Shown here piece after piece: positions 45,855 to 54,381 of a stretch of 64,000 nucleotides of DNA. The position numbers and the translations under genes were made by a program. How positions within the stretch are numbered: the stretch's first letter is position 1; each line of letters begins with the position of its first letter. This DNA is from Mycobacterium sp. DL99 (GTDB lineage: Bacteria > Actinomycetota > Actinomycetes > Mycobacteriales > Mycobacteriaceae), in assembly GCF_004762045.1 (NCBI RefSeq), contig NZ_SJOM01000007.1, forward strand, positions 2,601,655 to 2,665,654, written 5' to 3'. The notes under the pieces were generated by a model. That model did not search any database and was not told the DNA's origin. It saw only the letters and a list, made by a program, of their open reading frames with translations.

Positions 45855-46844
45855 TCAATGGTTTTCAGGTGTGGTCGTGGAGCACAGGGCGTCGCGAACG
45901 ACGGCGCACACGTCTTCGGTGGCCTCGGCGGCGGCGGGGAGGTGGTCGGCGAGGTTGAAGAATCCATGGAAGCCGCGCTCGTAGCGCCGGACGCTGACTT
46001 CGGCGCCGCCGGCCGCGAGCATGCGGGCATATTCCTCGCCCTCCTCGCACAGCGGATCCAGGGCCCCGGTCAACACGTGCGCATCCGGAAGTCCGGTCAT
46101 GTCACCGAGAATCGGCGATGCCGACACCTCTGCCTGTGCGCCGCTGTCGCCGAGGTACTGCGCGGTGAACCACTGCATGTGCTCGGCGGTCAGCACCCCG
46201 CTCTTGGTGTGCGGGCTGGACAGCGAGGACTTACGGCGCTGATCGACCACCGGGTAGATCAGCACCTGGAATGCGATGTGCGGCCCGCCGCGGTCCCGTG
46301 CCGTCATCGCCACCACCGCCGCCAGGTTGCCGCCCGCGCTGTCGCCCGCGATCACCAGCCGGTCAGGGTCGCCGCCGAGGTCGCCGACGTGGGCGGCCAC
46401 CCATTCGGTTGCGGCCCAGGCATCTTCGACCGCGGCGGGATACGGATGCTCCGGCGCCAGCCGGTAGTCGACCGAAACCACGATCGCGACGATGCCGTTG
46501 GCGAGCCTGCGGCAGCACGAGTCATGGGAGTCGAGGTCGCACAGCACGAACCCGCCGCCGTGGAAATAGACGAGGACAGGTAGTCCCGCGTCAGTGTCGA
46601 TGCGGGAGTCGGTGGGGTCCAGCGGATGGTAGATCCGTACCGGAATCTCACCGGCGGGACCGGGAATGGCACGGTTCTCGACGCGGCTCACCTGCATGGG
46701 TCTGGCCGGTCGGCGGCTGGCCTTGAGCCGGGCCCGTACCTCGGCCGCGGCGGCGATGGGGTCGCTGCCGCCGGAGAGGATCGGGGCGAACGCGTCGCCC
46801 ATCCGACCGGCGACCTCACGCTTCATGGTTTCGGAGTCGCTCAC
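45855..46844 (-). CDS. HSL-family alpha/beta hydrolase (LipR/LipN-like)
   Basis: A 329-aa esterase of the hormone-sensitive-lipase family: oxyanion HGGG (95-98), nucleophile elbow GDSAGG with S169, acid in TGALDPLCEEG and histidine in GFHGFFN. No signal peptide. The start overlaps the acyl-CoA synthetase stop (ATGA, 46841-46844), so they are coupled. Candidate for hydrolysing the ester or lactone made by the BVMO at 56399. Confidence 0.94.
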   Translation of the reverse strand: MSDSETMKREVAGRMGDAFAPILSGGSDPIAAAAEVRARLKASRRPARPMQVSRVENRAIPGPAGEIPVRIYHPLDPTDSRIDTDAGLPVLVYFHGGGFVLCDLDSHDSCCRRLANGIVAIVVSVDYRLAPEHPYPAAVEDAWAATEWVAAHVGDLGGDPDRLVIAGDSAGGNLAAVVAMTARDRGGPHIAFQVLIYPVVDQRRKSSLSSPHTKSGVLTAEHMQWFTAQYLGDSGAQAEVSASPILGDMTGLPDAHVLTGALDPLCEEGEEYARMLAAGGAEVSVRRYERGFHGFFNLADHLPAAAEATEDVCAVVRDALCSTTTPENH

Positions 46845-48487
46845 TTGGAACCCCCGGTCAGCTCACCGCGAAGCACCTTGCCGGTGGCGTTGCGGGGCAG
46901 CCTGCCCAGGAACTCGACGTCCCGGGGGATCTTGTACCGGGCCAGGTTCGCCCGCACGTAGTCCTTGATGTCGTCGGGGGCCAGGGTGGCGCCGTCGACC
47001 AGCACCACATAGGCATTGAGCCGTTGACCGAAATCGTCGTCGCTGACCCCGATCACCGCCACCTCGTCCACCTCGGGATGACTGGTGATCAGATTCTCGA
47101 CCTCCAGCGGATAGACGTTCTCACCGCCACAGATCGCCATGTCGTCGTCACGGCCGTCGATGTAGAGCCGGCCGGTGTCGTCGAAGTGCCCGACGTCGCC
47201 GCTGCTCTGCAGCCCTTCGATCGATTCCTTGGTGCGGCCGTCGGTGTAGCCCGCGAAGCTCACATCGCTGCCGGCGAAAACCCGGCCGATCACGCCCGGT
47301 TCGGTGATCTCGTTGCCCGCATCGTCGTACAGGCGCACCGCGCATCCCACCGGTGCCCGGCCCGCGGTGCGCGGATCGTGCAGCAGGTCCTCGGGCATCG
47401 CCACCGTCATTACCGCGAGTTCGGTTGAGCCATAAAGGTTGTAGAGCACCGGACCGAACTCGGCGAGGGTGCGCTTGACCACGTCGGGCGGCATAGCCGA
47501 CCCCGAGACGAAGATGATCTTGAGTGACGAGGTGTCGTACTTGTCGCGAATGTCCTTGGGCAGGGCGAGAATTCGCTGCAGCATCGTGGGCACCACGACG
47601 AGCACGTCGCAGGCGTGGTTCTGGACTGCGCGCAGCGTCTCCTCGGGGTTGAACTTGCGTCGCAGCACCAGGCGGTTGCCCAGCGCCAGCGACAGCACGG
47701 CCTGACCGAGTCCGGTGCCGTGGAACATCGGGGCGGCCAGCATGCAGGTCTGACCGCGGCGCCGCGGCACCCGGTCCAACAGCTGCGCCGAGAACAGGGG
47801 AGAGGTCTTGCCGCGCGGGGCGCCCTTGGGTGTGCCGGTGGTGCCGCTGGTCAGCAGGGTCATGCCGCCGGGCTTGGCGGGTGCGGCCACCGGTGCCGGC
47901 GAGGTGGCGGCGATCAGGCCTTCCAGCGAGCCTTCGACGTCGGAGGTCGATCGGTCATCGGTCCACGCCAGGAAACGACGTACGCCCGGATCGATGGCGC
48001 TGACGAGGTCGGTGAACTCCTCGTCGTAGATCAGCACGTTGACCTTCTCGCGGGCCGCGACATCGGCCAGCTGGGGTTTGGCGAAGCCGGTGTTCATCAG
48101 CAGCAGTTGTGCCCCGACCTTGCTGGCCGCGGCCAGGATGGTGACCAGTCCCCGATGGTCCCGGCACAGTGCCGCGATGACCGAGCCCGCTCCGATTCCC
48201 CGGGAGTTCCAGGCCCGGGCGAGTGCGTTGACCCGATCGTTGAGCTGGGCGAACGTCACGTCGCCCCATTCGTCGGTGATGGCGATGGCGTTGGGGTCGC
48301 GGGTGGCGGCGCTTTCGATGACGGCGGCGAAGCCGCCGAACTGGCGGACCAGCTTTGCCTGCCGGATGCCGTCGGCAGCTCCACCGGACAGCCCTGACTC
48401 GCGCAGCACCGCGATGCTGCGGGCGATCACCCGGAACCGGTTGACCTTGGCGGCGAGGCTGGCAGGGCGCGGAATGGCTCGCTTCAT
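46841..48487 (-). CDS. Acyl-CoA synthetase (FadD family)
   Basis: A 548-aa AMP-forming ligase. P-loop TSGTTGTPKG (213-222), NLYGSTELAVM, SGDVGHFDDTGRLYIDGRDDD and the C-terminal LPRNATGKVLRGEL lysine are intact, so it should be active. Activates a carboxylic acid to its CoA ester before beta-oxidation or transfer. The start at 48487 (MKRAIPRPASLAAKV) is chosen; the frame is open much further upstream but overlaps the divergent acyltransferase. First gene of the operon. Confidence 0.94.
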   Translation of the reverse strand: MKRAIPRPASLAAKVNRFRVIARSIAVLRESGLSGGAADGIRQAKLVRQFGGFAAVIESAATRDPNAIAITDEWGDVTFAQLNDRVNALARAWNSRGIGAGSVIAALCRDHRGLVTILAAASKVGAQLLLMNTGFAKPQLADVAAREKVNVLIYDEEFTDLVSAIDPGVRRFLAWTDDRSTSDVEGSLEGLIAATSPAPVAAPAKPGGMTLLTSGTTGTPKGAPRGKTSPLFSAQLLDRVPRRRGQTCMLAAPMFHGTGLGQAVLSLALGNRLVLRRKFNPEETLRAVQNHACDVLVVVPTMLQRILALPKDIRDKYDTSSLKIIFVSGSAMPPDVVKRTLAEFGPVLYNLYGSTELAVMTVAMPEDLLHDPRTAGRAPVGCAVRLYDDAGNEITEPGVIGRVFAGSDVSFAGYTDGRTKESIEGLQSSGDVGHFDDTGRLYIDGRDDDMAICGGENVYPLEVENLITSHPEVDEVAVIGVSDDDFGQRLNAYVVLVDGATLAPDDIKDYVRANLARYKIPRDVEFLGRLPRNATGKVLRGELTGGSK

Positions 48488-48534
48488 GGCGCAAACCGTA
48501 GGTCGCAGCGAGGCGGCTGCGGGTTGCCGAGTCT

Positions 48535-48550
48535 CGCTGGGCGGGACAGC
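48535..48550 (+). promoter_or_regulatory. Island element between fadD and WS/DGAT
   Basis: TCGCTGGGCGGGACAGC-like site (CGCTGGGCGGGACAGC at 48535-48550; 13 of 14 to CCGCTGRGYGRGAC when base 48534 is included), 34 bp before the acyltransferase ATG and 48 bp from the divergent fadD start. Confidence 0.55.
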
Positions 48551-48583
48551 TTGTCTACTGGGACACACGTTTGGATAAGAGTG

Positions 48584-50083
48584 ATGGCAGCCACAGAAAG
48601 TGCCGTATCGGCGGCCGGACAAGCGAGGGTGAGAATGCGGCGTTTGAAGGGTGAGGACAACAGCTTCCTGGCGTGGGAGAGCTCCGTCCAACCGCAGCAC
48701 ACGATGAAGGCTGTCGTGCTCGACCCGAGCCAGATGTCCGAGCCACTGACGTTCGACCGGCTCAAGGCCGCGGTGCAGGGCTGGGTCGACAACATCGAGC
48801 CCATGCAGTGGCAGTTGCTGTCCCCGCGGGTGGGGTTCGGCCGGCCGTGGTGGGTTTCGCGGCCACGGATCGACATCAACCACCACGTGCAGCGGACCAC
48901 TGCGCCCGCACCCGGTGGCGACGAGGAGCTCGCCGCGACGATCGGCGAGATCTTCGAGGTGGCCCTGGACCGCGACCGGCCTGCCTGGCAACTGTGGTTC
49001 GTCGAGGGTCTGGCCGACGGTCGCATCGCCCTGGTGCTCAAGATCCACCACGCCGTGGCCGACGGCACCGCATCTCTGCGGCTGCTGGAAACCCTGTACA
49101 GCACCGATCCGCAGACTCCGTTGCCGCAGCCGCAATCGACGCCGTTGCCGAACGAGCGGCGCCCGGCACCGTGGATCTGGTGGCCGCTGGTCCTGCGTCA
49201 CCAGATCGCGGCACTGGCACGTTTTCCGAGCATCATCGCCCGTACCGTGGCCGTCACCGGCGTGATCCGCCGCCGGCAGAAGGCCGGAAAGCCCGGTTAC
49301 GCAGAGGCATTCGCCGCGCCGGCCATGCCGTTCAACGAACCGTTCTCGGCCAGCCGCCGATTCGCCTACCGGCGCTGTGACGTGACAGAGATCAAGCGGG
49401 TGTCAAAGGCTTTCGGCGTCACGATCAACGACGTCTTCCTCAGTATCTGCGGTGGGGCCCTGCGCGACTACCTGGCCGAGAACGGACAGCTCAGCGACGA
49501 AAGCTTGACCGCGGTGGTGCCGGTCTCGATGCGCCCGGACGAAACCGAAACCGAGGCCGAGTGGGGTAACAAGGTGGCGCGCTGGAACGTCCACCTCGCG
49601 ACCCACATCGCCGATCCGGTGGAGCGATTGGCCGCGATCGCCTCGGCGACCCGCGCCGCGCGTGAGGTACAGGCAGAGCGTGACGCCTGGCTGCAGCACG
49701 ACTGGATGGAGTACTGGCCGCTGTTCTGGTTGTACTCGCGGGTACTGCCGATCCTCGGGGCCAAGATGAAGCGCCGCCCGATGTTCAGCCTGATCGCGTC
49801 CAACATGCGCGGCCCGCAGAACACGCTGTACTGGGGCGGCGCACCGATCGAACAGCTCATCTCCTCGGGGCCCATCGTGTTCCCGATGGGGTTGAACTTC
49901 ACCGGGTGGAGCTACCGCGACGAGATGGCGATCTGCGTGCTGACCTGTGGCGATCAGGTGTCGGACCCGTACGGCATCGCTGACCGGGTGCCGCACGCGC
50001 TGGCGGAGCTGGCGGCGCGGGCAGGTTCAGCCGGCGCTGGGATCCCCGCCGATGCTTCGAATCGTCAGGCGGTATCCGGCTAG
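48584..50083 (+). CDS. WS/DGAT wax ester synthase / diacylglycerol acyltransferase
   Basis: A 499-aa acyltransferase. The active-site motif HHAVADG is at 155-161, followed downstream by the NDVFLSICGGALRDYL block and the C-terminal SNMRGPQNTLYWGG and GLNFTGWSYRDEMAICV motifs of the family. It would join acyl-CoA to an alcohol or diacylglycerol for storage or cell-wall lipid. ATG 48584; an internal ATG (MRRLKGEDN) is an alternative. The 3' end overlaps a convergent gene by 57 bp. Confidence 0.92.
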   Translation: MAATESAVSAAGQARVRMRRLKGEDNSFLAWESSVQPQHTMKAVVLDPSQMSEPLTFDRLKAAVQGWVDNIEPMQWQLLSPRVGFGRPWWVSRPRIDINHHVQRTTAPAPGGDEELAATIGEIFEVALDRDRPAWQLWFVEGLADGRIALVLKIHHAVADGTASLRLLETLYSTDPQTPLPQPQSTPLPNERRPAPWIWWPLVLRHQIAALARFPSIIARTVAVTGVIRRRQKAGKPGYAEAFAAPAMPFNEPFSASRRFAYRRCDVTEIKRVSKAFGVTINDVFLSICGGALRDYLAENGQLSDESLTAVVPVSMRPDETETEAEWGNKVARWNVHLATHIADPVERLAAIASATRAAREVQAERDAWLQHDWMEYWPLFWLYSRVLPILGAKMKRRPMFSLIASNMRGPQNTLYWGGAPIEQLISSGPIVFPMGLNFTGWSYRDEMAICVLTCGDQVSDPYGIADRVPHALAELAARAGSAGAGIPADASNRQAVSG

Positions 50084-51046
50084 GACATCGAACCAGAGGC
50101 GGGCCACCGGATCCGTCGCATCGAGTGCGTGGCGGCTGCCGCTGCTCAGCAGTTGATCGGCGGCGTTGCGGGCGCGGGTGACGGCCTGGCGCAGCGCCGT
50201 CGCGGCGGCGGGGGCATCGGCGCTCAGCGCCGCGACGAGTTGCAGCCGCGCGGCGTCGATGTCAGATTCCGCCTTGGCTACCAGCACCGCCGACGATGTC
50301 AGTTCCGTGGTGTCCTCGCTGCCGTACGAGGTGGCCAGCCGCTGGCGGACCTGGCCGACATGTGCCTGCCACACGCCGGCGGCGGCGCCGACGACGGCAG
50401 CGGCCTGCCCGGCCCAGTCGAGTACCAGGCAGGAAGGTGGGGCATCGTCGAAATCGCCGGTGTCACAAGAACTGTCGTCTGGATACGGGAACACGGCTTG
50501 TGCGTCGATGACCGTATCGGACGCCGTGACGTCACCGATTCCGGCCGAATCCAAGCCGCGCACGCCGGCCTGTCGGGCTACCTGCACCACATCGCGGGGG
50601 AGAAGGACACACCGGACCGAATCCCCTTCCCGGGCGCTGAGCAGCACCCAGTCCGCGAACAGGGCAGCCGTCACCGATTCCCACTGACCGGTCAGCCGGA
50701 AGTTCGCGCCGTCAGGAGTCAACCGCCCCGTCGGTTCCCGGCCGGCGGTGACCAACGCACCGGCGTCGGCGCCCCACACCCGTTCGGCGGCAGTGTCGCC
50801 GAGGCCTGCCACCGTGTAGGCGGCGGCATTGACCGCCGCGGCCGACCACCCGCCCGACCCGTCGCGCTCGGCGAGGCCGGCCACGGCGGTGACGAAATCG
50901 ACTGCCTCCGAAGCCGATCGGGACACCGCACGCCCGCCGTAATGGGCCGGCTGCAGCAACCGCGACGACGGCTCGCGCAGGACGGCAATCGATTCAGTAG
51001 CCGAGACGCCGGGATCGACGCCGCGCGCAGCGGGCGGCTCGGCCAT
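50027..51046 (-). CDS. Acyl-CoA dehydrogenase-fold protein, divergent (HsaA/HpaH-like)
   Basis: A 339-aa protein of the acyl-CoA dehydrogenase fold. The C-terminal region reads DPVARLWFDVLAGYRLTIRS where flavin oxygenases of the HsaA/HpaH type carry WRDxxxxxxH; here the Arg and His are not kept. The N-terminal half keeps GSGGWSAAAVNAAAYTVAG. It may be a non-catalytic or specialised paralogue of the two neighbours. ATG 51046 behind AGGAGG. The last 57 bp overlap the convergent acyltransferase gene. Confidence 0.85.
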   Translation of the reverse strand: MAEPPAARGVDPGVSATESIAVLREPSSRLLQPAHYGGRAVSRSASEAVDFVTAVAGLAERDGSGGWSAAAVNAAAYTVAGLGDTAAERVWGADAGALVTAGREPTGRLTPDGANFRLTGQWESVTAALFADWVLLSAREGDSVRCVLLPRDVVQVARQAGVRGLDSAGIGDVTASDTVIDAQAVFPYPDDSSCDTGDFDDAPPSCLVLDWAGQAAAVVGAAAGVWQAHVGQVRQRLATSYGSEDTTELTSSAVLVAKAESDIDAARLQLVAALSADAPAAATALRQAVTRARNAADQLLSSGSRHALDATDPVARLWFDVLAGYRLTIRSIGGDPSAG

Positions 51047-51094
51047 ATGACCTCCTGGGAGGGGCGACGAATGGTATCCACGATGGTGACATAC

Positions 51095-51111
51095 CCGACG
51101 GGCAGGACAGG
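51095..51111 (+). promoter_or_regulatory. Island element before the HsaA-like gene
   Basis: CCGACGGGCAGGACAGG, 11 of 14 to CCGCTGRGYGRGAC. It ends 9 bp before the ATG at 51121, so it may partly act as the ribosome-binding region; a weak copy. Confidence 0.35.
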
Positions 51112-51120
51112 GCGGCACTG

Positions 51121-52218
51121 ATGACGCAGAATGTGCGCGCCGCAGTGCGCCAGGCACTGCCGGCGATCGCCCAGGCCGCCGCCGATGTCGACCACACGGG
51201 GGCCGTCGACCCCTCGGTGATCGGCGGCCTGCACGACGCGGGTTTCTTTGCGATGCTGCAACCCAAGGCGTTCGGCGGGATGGAGGCCGATCCGGCCGAG
51301 TACCTGGCGGTCACGCGCGACCTTTCCGCGGCATGTACCTCCACCGGCTGGCTGGCCGGGTGGTTGGGGGTCAACACCTGGCATCTGTCGCTGTTCGACG
51401 AGCAGGCCCAGCGCGACGTCTGGGGCCGGGATCCGCGGACCCTGCTCTGTGAGTCGTACGCCCCGACCGGCCGGCTCGAACGAATCGGTGACGACTTCCG
51501 GTTATCCGGCCGGTGGAGCCGGTGCACCGGAATCCTGCACTCGTCGTGGCTCATGGCCGCAGCGGTGCTGGTCGGCGAGGACGGTGCGGCCCAGGATTTC
51601 CTGGTGGCCCTGGTGCCACGAGCCGACTACGTCGTGGAATCGAGTTGGAACAGCGTGGGATTGCGCGGTATCGGTGCGCACGATGTCGTCGTCTCGGGTG
51701 CGGTTGTGCCGCGGTACCGCACGTTCGGCTGGGTCAGCGGCGAGCAGCTCGGCAGGCTGGCTCCGCTGTACCGATTGCCGCAACCGACCATGTACACCCA
51801 CACCGGCACGGCTCCTCTGCTCGGCGCCGCCGAGAACATCCTTTCGGCGTTGCGGCCCCGGGCCGGCTCGTCGGTTGATCCGGTGGCGATGGCGTGCAGC
51901 GATCTCGAGTTGTCGGTCCGGCAGATCGAACGCAACCTCGGCGATCTCATGGACTGTGTCCGTGCCGACCTCACCCCGGACAGCGACCTGGTGCTGCGGT
52001 CGCGGCGCGACCAGGTGCTGGCCTCCGAGCGTGCCGTCGCGGCGATCCGGACGTTCATCGCGCACTCGGGCGGCCGTGATATCGAGGACCCATTGGTGGA
52101 ACGGGTGTGGCGCGACGTCCAGACGGCGCAGACCCACGTGGCCAGCAACGTGGAGCAGGTGTTGGCCCTCGTCGGCCGTCACTCGTTCGGCATGGAGGTC
52201 GACGAGATCCTCTGGTAG
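51121..52218 (+). CDS. HsaA/HpaH-type flavin-dependent oxygenase (acyl-CoA dehydrogenase fold)
   Basis: A 365-aa protein. The C-terminal PLVERVWRDVQTAQTHVASN keeps the WRD...H motif of group D flavin monooxygenases such as HsaA of cholesterol degradation. The N-terminal half has TSTGWLAGWLGVNTW and a flavin-binding beta domain. Such enzymes use FMNH2 from a separate reductase, and none is visible in the window. It may hydroxylate a cyclic substrate. Divergent from its paralogue (74 bp between starts). Confidence 0.9.
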   Translation: MTQNVRAAVRQALPAIAQAAADVDHTGAVDPSVIGGLHDAGFFAMLQPKAFGGMEADPAEYLAVTRDLSAACTSTGWLAGWLGVNTWHLSLFDEQAQRDVWGRDPRTLLCESYAPTGRLERIGDDFRLSGRWSRCTGILHSSWLMAAAVLVGEDGAAQDFLVALVPRADYVVESSWNSVGLRGIGAHDVVVSGAVVPRYRTFGWVSGEQLGRLAPLYRLPQPTMYTHTGTAPLLGAAENILSALRPRAGSSVDPVAMACSDLELSVRQIERNLGDLMDCVRADLTPDSDLVLRSRRDQVLASERAVAAIRTFIAHSGGRDIEDPLVERVWRDVQTAQTHVASNVEQVLALVGRHSFGMEVDEILW

Positions 52219-52227
52219 CCGCCGCCT

Positions 52228-53106
52228 TCAGACCCACGCGTCAGAGGTCAGCGTCCGCAGCACGCGGGACAACAGGTTGTCGGTGGCCTGCGCGTGCGAC
52301 GGGGAGGCCGACACCGCATCCCGGCCGGCTCCCAGTTGCTGGGAGATGTGCCGGGCCGCACGGATCACGAACGGGGCGGTTCGCTGCAGACGGTGCAACG
52401 GCACCGCGCCGGTCAGGGACAGGCCCGCCACCTCGCCGTCGGCCGACCGAAGTGGGGCCGCCACGCTGGTCAGTCCGATCGCCAACTCCTCGTTGTCGTA
52501 GGCGAGCCCGTGCCGGGACCGGATCCGGGCCAGTTCCCGGTGCAGGGTCTCCAGATCGCTGATGGTGGATCGGGTGGACCGGGTCAGCCGTGGCCCCAGG
52601 ACGGCGTCCACCTCCTCGGCGGGAAGCTGGGCCAGCATGGTCTTCCCCAATGCGCTGGCGTGCGCGGGCGAGTGCCCGGCGACGCGGGTCGGCACCACAG
52701 CACTGTTGCGGCCGGCCACCTTGTCGAGGTAGACCACGTCACCGCCGAACAGCACGCCGAGGTGAACCACCAGTCCGGTGTCGGCATGCAGGCGCGACAG
52801 GGTCGGCGATGCCACGCTGCGCAACTGCGAGTGGTCGACCATCCTGGTCACGGGCAGCGGGGAGGCGGCCAGCGCATAGCCATCGGGGCGGTGTTGCAGG
52901 AGGCCGGCGCTGTGCAACTGCTTGAGAATCCGGTGCACCGAGGACCGGGGAAGGCCCGTGCGGCCCGCGATCTGGTCCAGCCGCAGGTGCTTGCCGGGCT
53001 CGTCGAAGACGTTGAGGATCAGGGCCACGCGATCCACCATCGACACGGCCGTCTCCCGTTGTTCGGCGCGTGGTAGTGATGTCGCGTTGCTGGTGGATGC
53101 CGGCAC
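52228..53106 (-). CDS. IclR-family transcriptional regulator
   Basis: A 292-aa regulator: winged helix-turn-helix at about 22-85 (ALILNVFDEPGKHLRLDQIA, GLPRSSVHRILKQLHSAG) and an IclR effector domain (VVHLGVLFGGDVVYLDKV, HASALGKTMLAQLP, SVAAPLRSADGEVAGLSLTG). GTG start at 53106 behind AGGGGGCGCAG. Divergent from the acyl-CoA-dehydrogenase-like gene at 53236, the classical arrangement for IclR regulators. Effector unknown. Confidence 0.93.
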   Translation of the reverse strand: MPASTSNATSLPRAEQRETAVSMVDRVALILNVFDEPGKHLRLDQIAGRTGLPRSSVHRILKQLHSAGLLQHRPDGYALAASPLPVTRMVDHSQLRSVASPTLSRLHADTGLVVHLGVLFGGDVVYLDKVAGRNSAVVPTRVAGHSPAHASALGKTMLAQLPAEEVDAVLGPRLTRSTRSTISDLETLHRELARIRSRHGLAYDNEELAIGLTSVAAPLRSADGEVAGLSLTGAVPLHRLQRTAPFVIRAARHISQQLGAGRDAVSASPSHAQATDNLLSRVLRTLTSDAWV

Positions 53107-53130
53107 CTGCGCCCCCTAGGACGTCGAACA

Positions 53131-53143
53131 GTGAGTCACTCAC
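53131..53143. promoter_or_regulatory. Palindrome in the IclR divergent region
   Basis: GTGAGT-C-ACTCAC is a perfect inverted repeat, followed at 53147-53154 by CTCACTCA. It lies between the divergent IclR and acyl-CoA-dehydrogenase-like genes and is a candidate IclR operator. Confidence 0.5.
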
Positions 53144-53145
53144 GA

Positions 53146-53158
53146 TCTCACTCAGCGG
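53146..53158 (-). promoter_or_regulatory. Island element in the IclR divergent region
   Basis: Minus strand CCGCTGAGTGAGA-T, 13 of 14 matches to CCGCTGRGYGRGAC when base 53145 is included, adjacent to the GTGAGTCACTCAC palindrome, 40-52 bp before the IclR start. Confidence 0.5.
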
Positions 53159-53235
53159 GATGCTGCCGCAACCACCTGATTGCGGTACCCGACCATGGTG
53201 GTCAGCACGCGGTACGCGCGACAAGGGAGTTTTGG

Positions 53236-54318
53236 ATGCGTGGTGTTGAAATGACCAGGGACGTTCTGGACGGCATCAATGAGAATGCCGATCGGATACA
53301 GGCACTCGGGCCCGTCAACGAGACGCTCGGCCGGCTCGACAACCGGACGGTCGATGCGCTGCGCGAGTCCGGGGTGATGCACATGCTGCAGCCCGCGGAG
53401 TTCGGCGGTATCGAGACCCATCCCGGCGACTTCGCCGAGGCCGTTCTCGAGATCGCCCGGCTCGACGGGTCAGCGGGTTGGGTCGCCGGTTCGGTCGGCG
53501 TGCCGCCATGGGCATTGGCCTCGGCCGACCGGCGTCTGCGCGACGAGGTGTGGGAGGCGGACTCCGATATCTGGATCGCCTCGGCGCACACGCCGGCCGG
53601 ACTGCTCCTGCCTGTCGACGGCGGCTATCGGCTCTCGGGCGAGTGGCGGTCGGTCGCGGCGATCGACCACTGCGAGTGGGTTGTCGTCGGGGCCCGTGTG
53701 GTCGGCACGGGCGATAGCAACGGGCTCGGCTACTCGCTCGTCCCGCGGTCAGATCTGTGCATCGTCGAGGAATCCTGGGATGCGATCGGGTTGATCGGCA
53801 CCGGAAGCAAGAGCATCACGATCGCCGACGTGTTCATTCCCGGGCATCGGCTGTTGAATCACAACAGCATCGTCGACGGCACCGCGGCGGGACACGCGGG
53901 TCTGCGCAATCCGATCTACCACATTCCGCTGAGCACCATTGCGCCGCTGGGCATCACGGCCGCGGTGATCGGCATGGCCGAGGGCGCCCTGGCCCAGCAT
54001 GTCGGGACAGTGGACTCCGACGGCCCGGTCTCCGAACACGCGGCCGCCGAGATCCGGGCGTCGCGGCTGGCGTTGCTCGACACGCTGACGGCCTCGTTCA
54101 ACCGGGTATTGGACGGGCCCATCGACCCCGGTATGCGGGCACGTGCGCGCCGCGATCAGATCGCCGCAGCCCGCAGGGCGGTGCGTGCGATCGATGAGAT
54201 CGTCTGTCACTCAAGCGTTGACGCGCTGCGCCGAACCAGCCCGGTGCAGCGGTGGTGGCGGGATGCGCACGTCGGGCTTGCGACCGTGGTCGGCGAGTCA
54301 AGGGCGGTAGCCCCGTAA
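53236..54318 (+). CDS. Acyl-CoA dehydrogenase-fold flavoprotein (HsaA/HpaH-like)
   Basis: A 360-aa protein, third paralogue of the island. It has GVMHMLQPAEFGGIETHPGD, DGSAGWVAGSVGVPPWA and the C-terminal TSPVQRWWRDAHVGLATVV; WRD is kept but the expected His is replaced by Thr. Start at ATG 53236 behind AAGGGAG; a second ATG (MTRDVLDG) lies 15 bp later. It ends just before a strong terminator hairpin. Likely oxygenase or dehydrogenase of the same pathway. Confidence 0.9.
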   Translation: MRGVEMTRDVLDGINENADRIQALGPVNETLGRLDNRTVDALRESGVMHMLQPAEFGGIETHPGDFAEAVLEIARLDGSAGWVAGSVGVPPWALASADRRLRDEVWEADSDIWIASAHTPAGLLLPVDGGYRLSGEWRSVAAIDHCEWVVVGARVVGTGDSNGLGYSLVPRSDLCIVEESWDAIGLIGTGSKSITIADVFIPGHRLLNHNSIVDGTAAGHAGLRNPIYHIPLSTIAPLGITAAVIGMAEGALAQHVGTVDSDGPVSEHAAAEIRASRLALLDTLTASFNRVLDGPIDPGMRARARRDQIAAARRAVRAIDEIVCHSSVDALRRTSPVQRWWRDAHVGLATVVGESRAVAP

Positions 54319-54326
54319 CTGACGGA

Positions 54327-54369
54327 AAAACGGTGGGCGGCGCTGATTGTCAGCGCCGCCCACCGTTTT
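54327..54369. terminator. Strong bidirectional terminator
   Basis: Perfect 20-bp arms, left 54327-54346 beginning AAAACGGTGGG and right 54350-54369 ending CCCACCGTTTT, with a TTG loop. The A/T ends give U-tracts in both directions at a convergent junction. Confidence 0.9.
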
Positions 54370-54381
54370 CGTTGCCGGTGA

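Noticed and set aside
48488..49201. Extension of the acyl-CoA synthetase upstream of 48487
   Set aside because: It is antisense to the WS/DGAT gene with its HHAVADG motif, and the family start is at MKRAIPRP.
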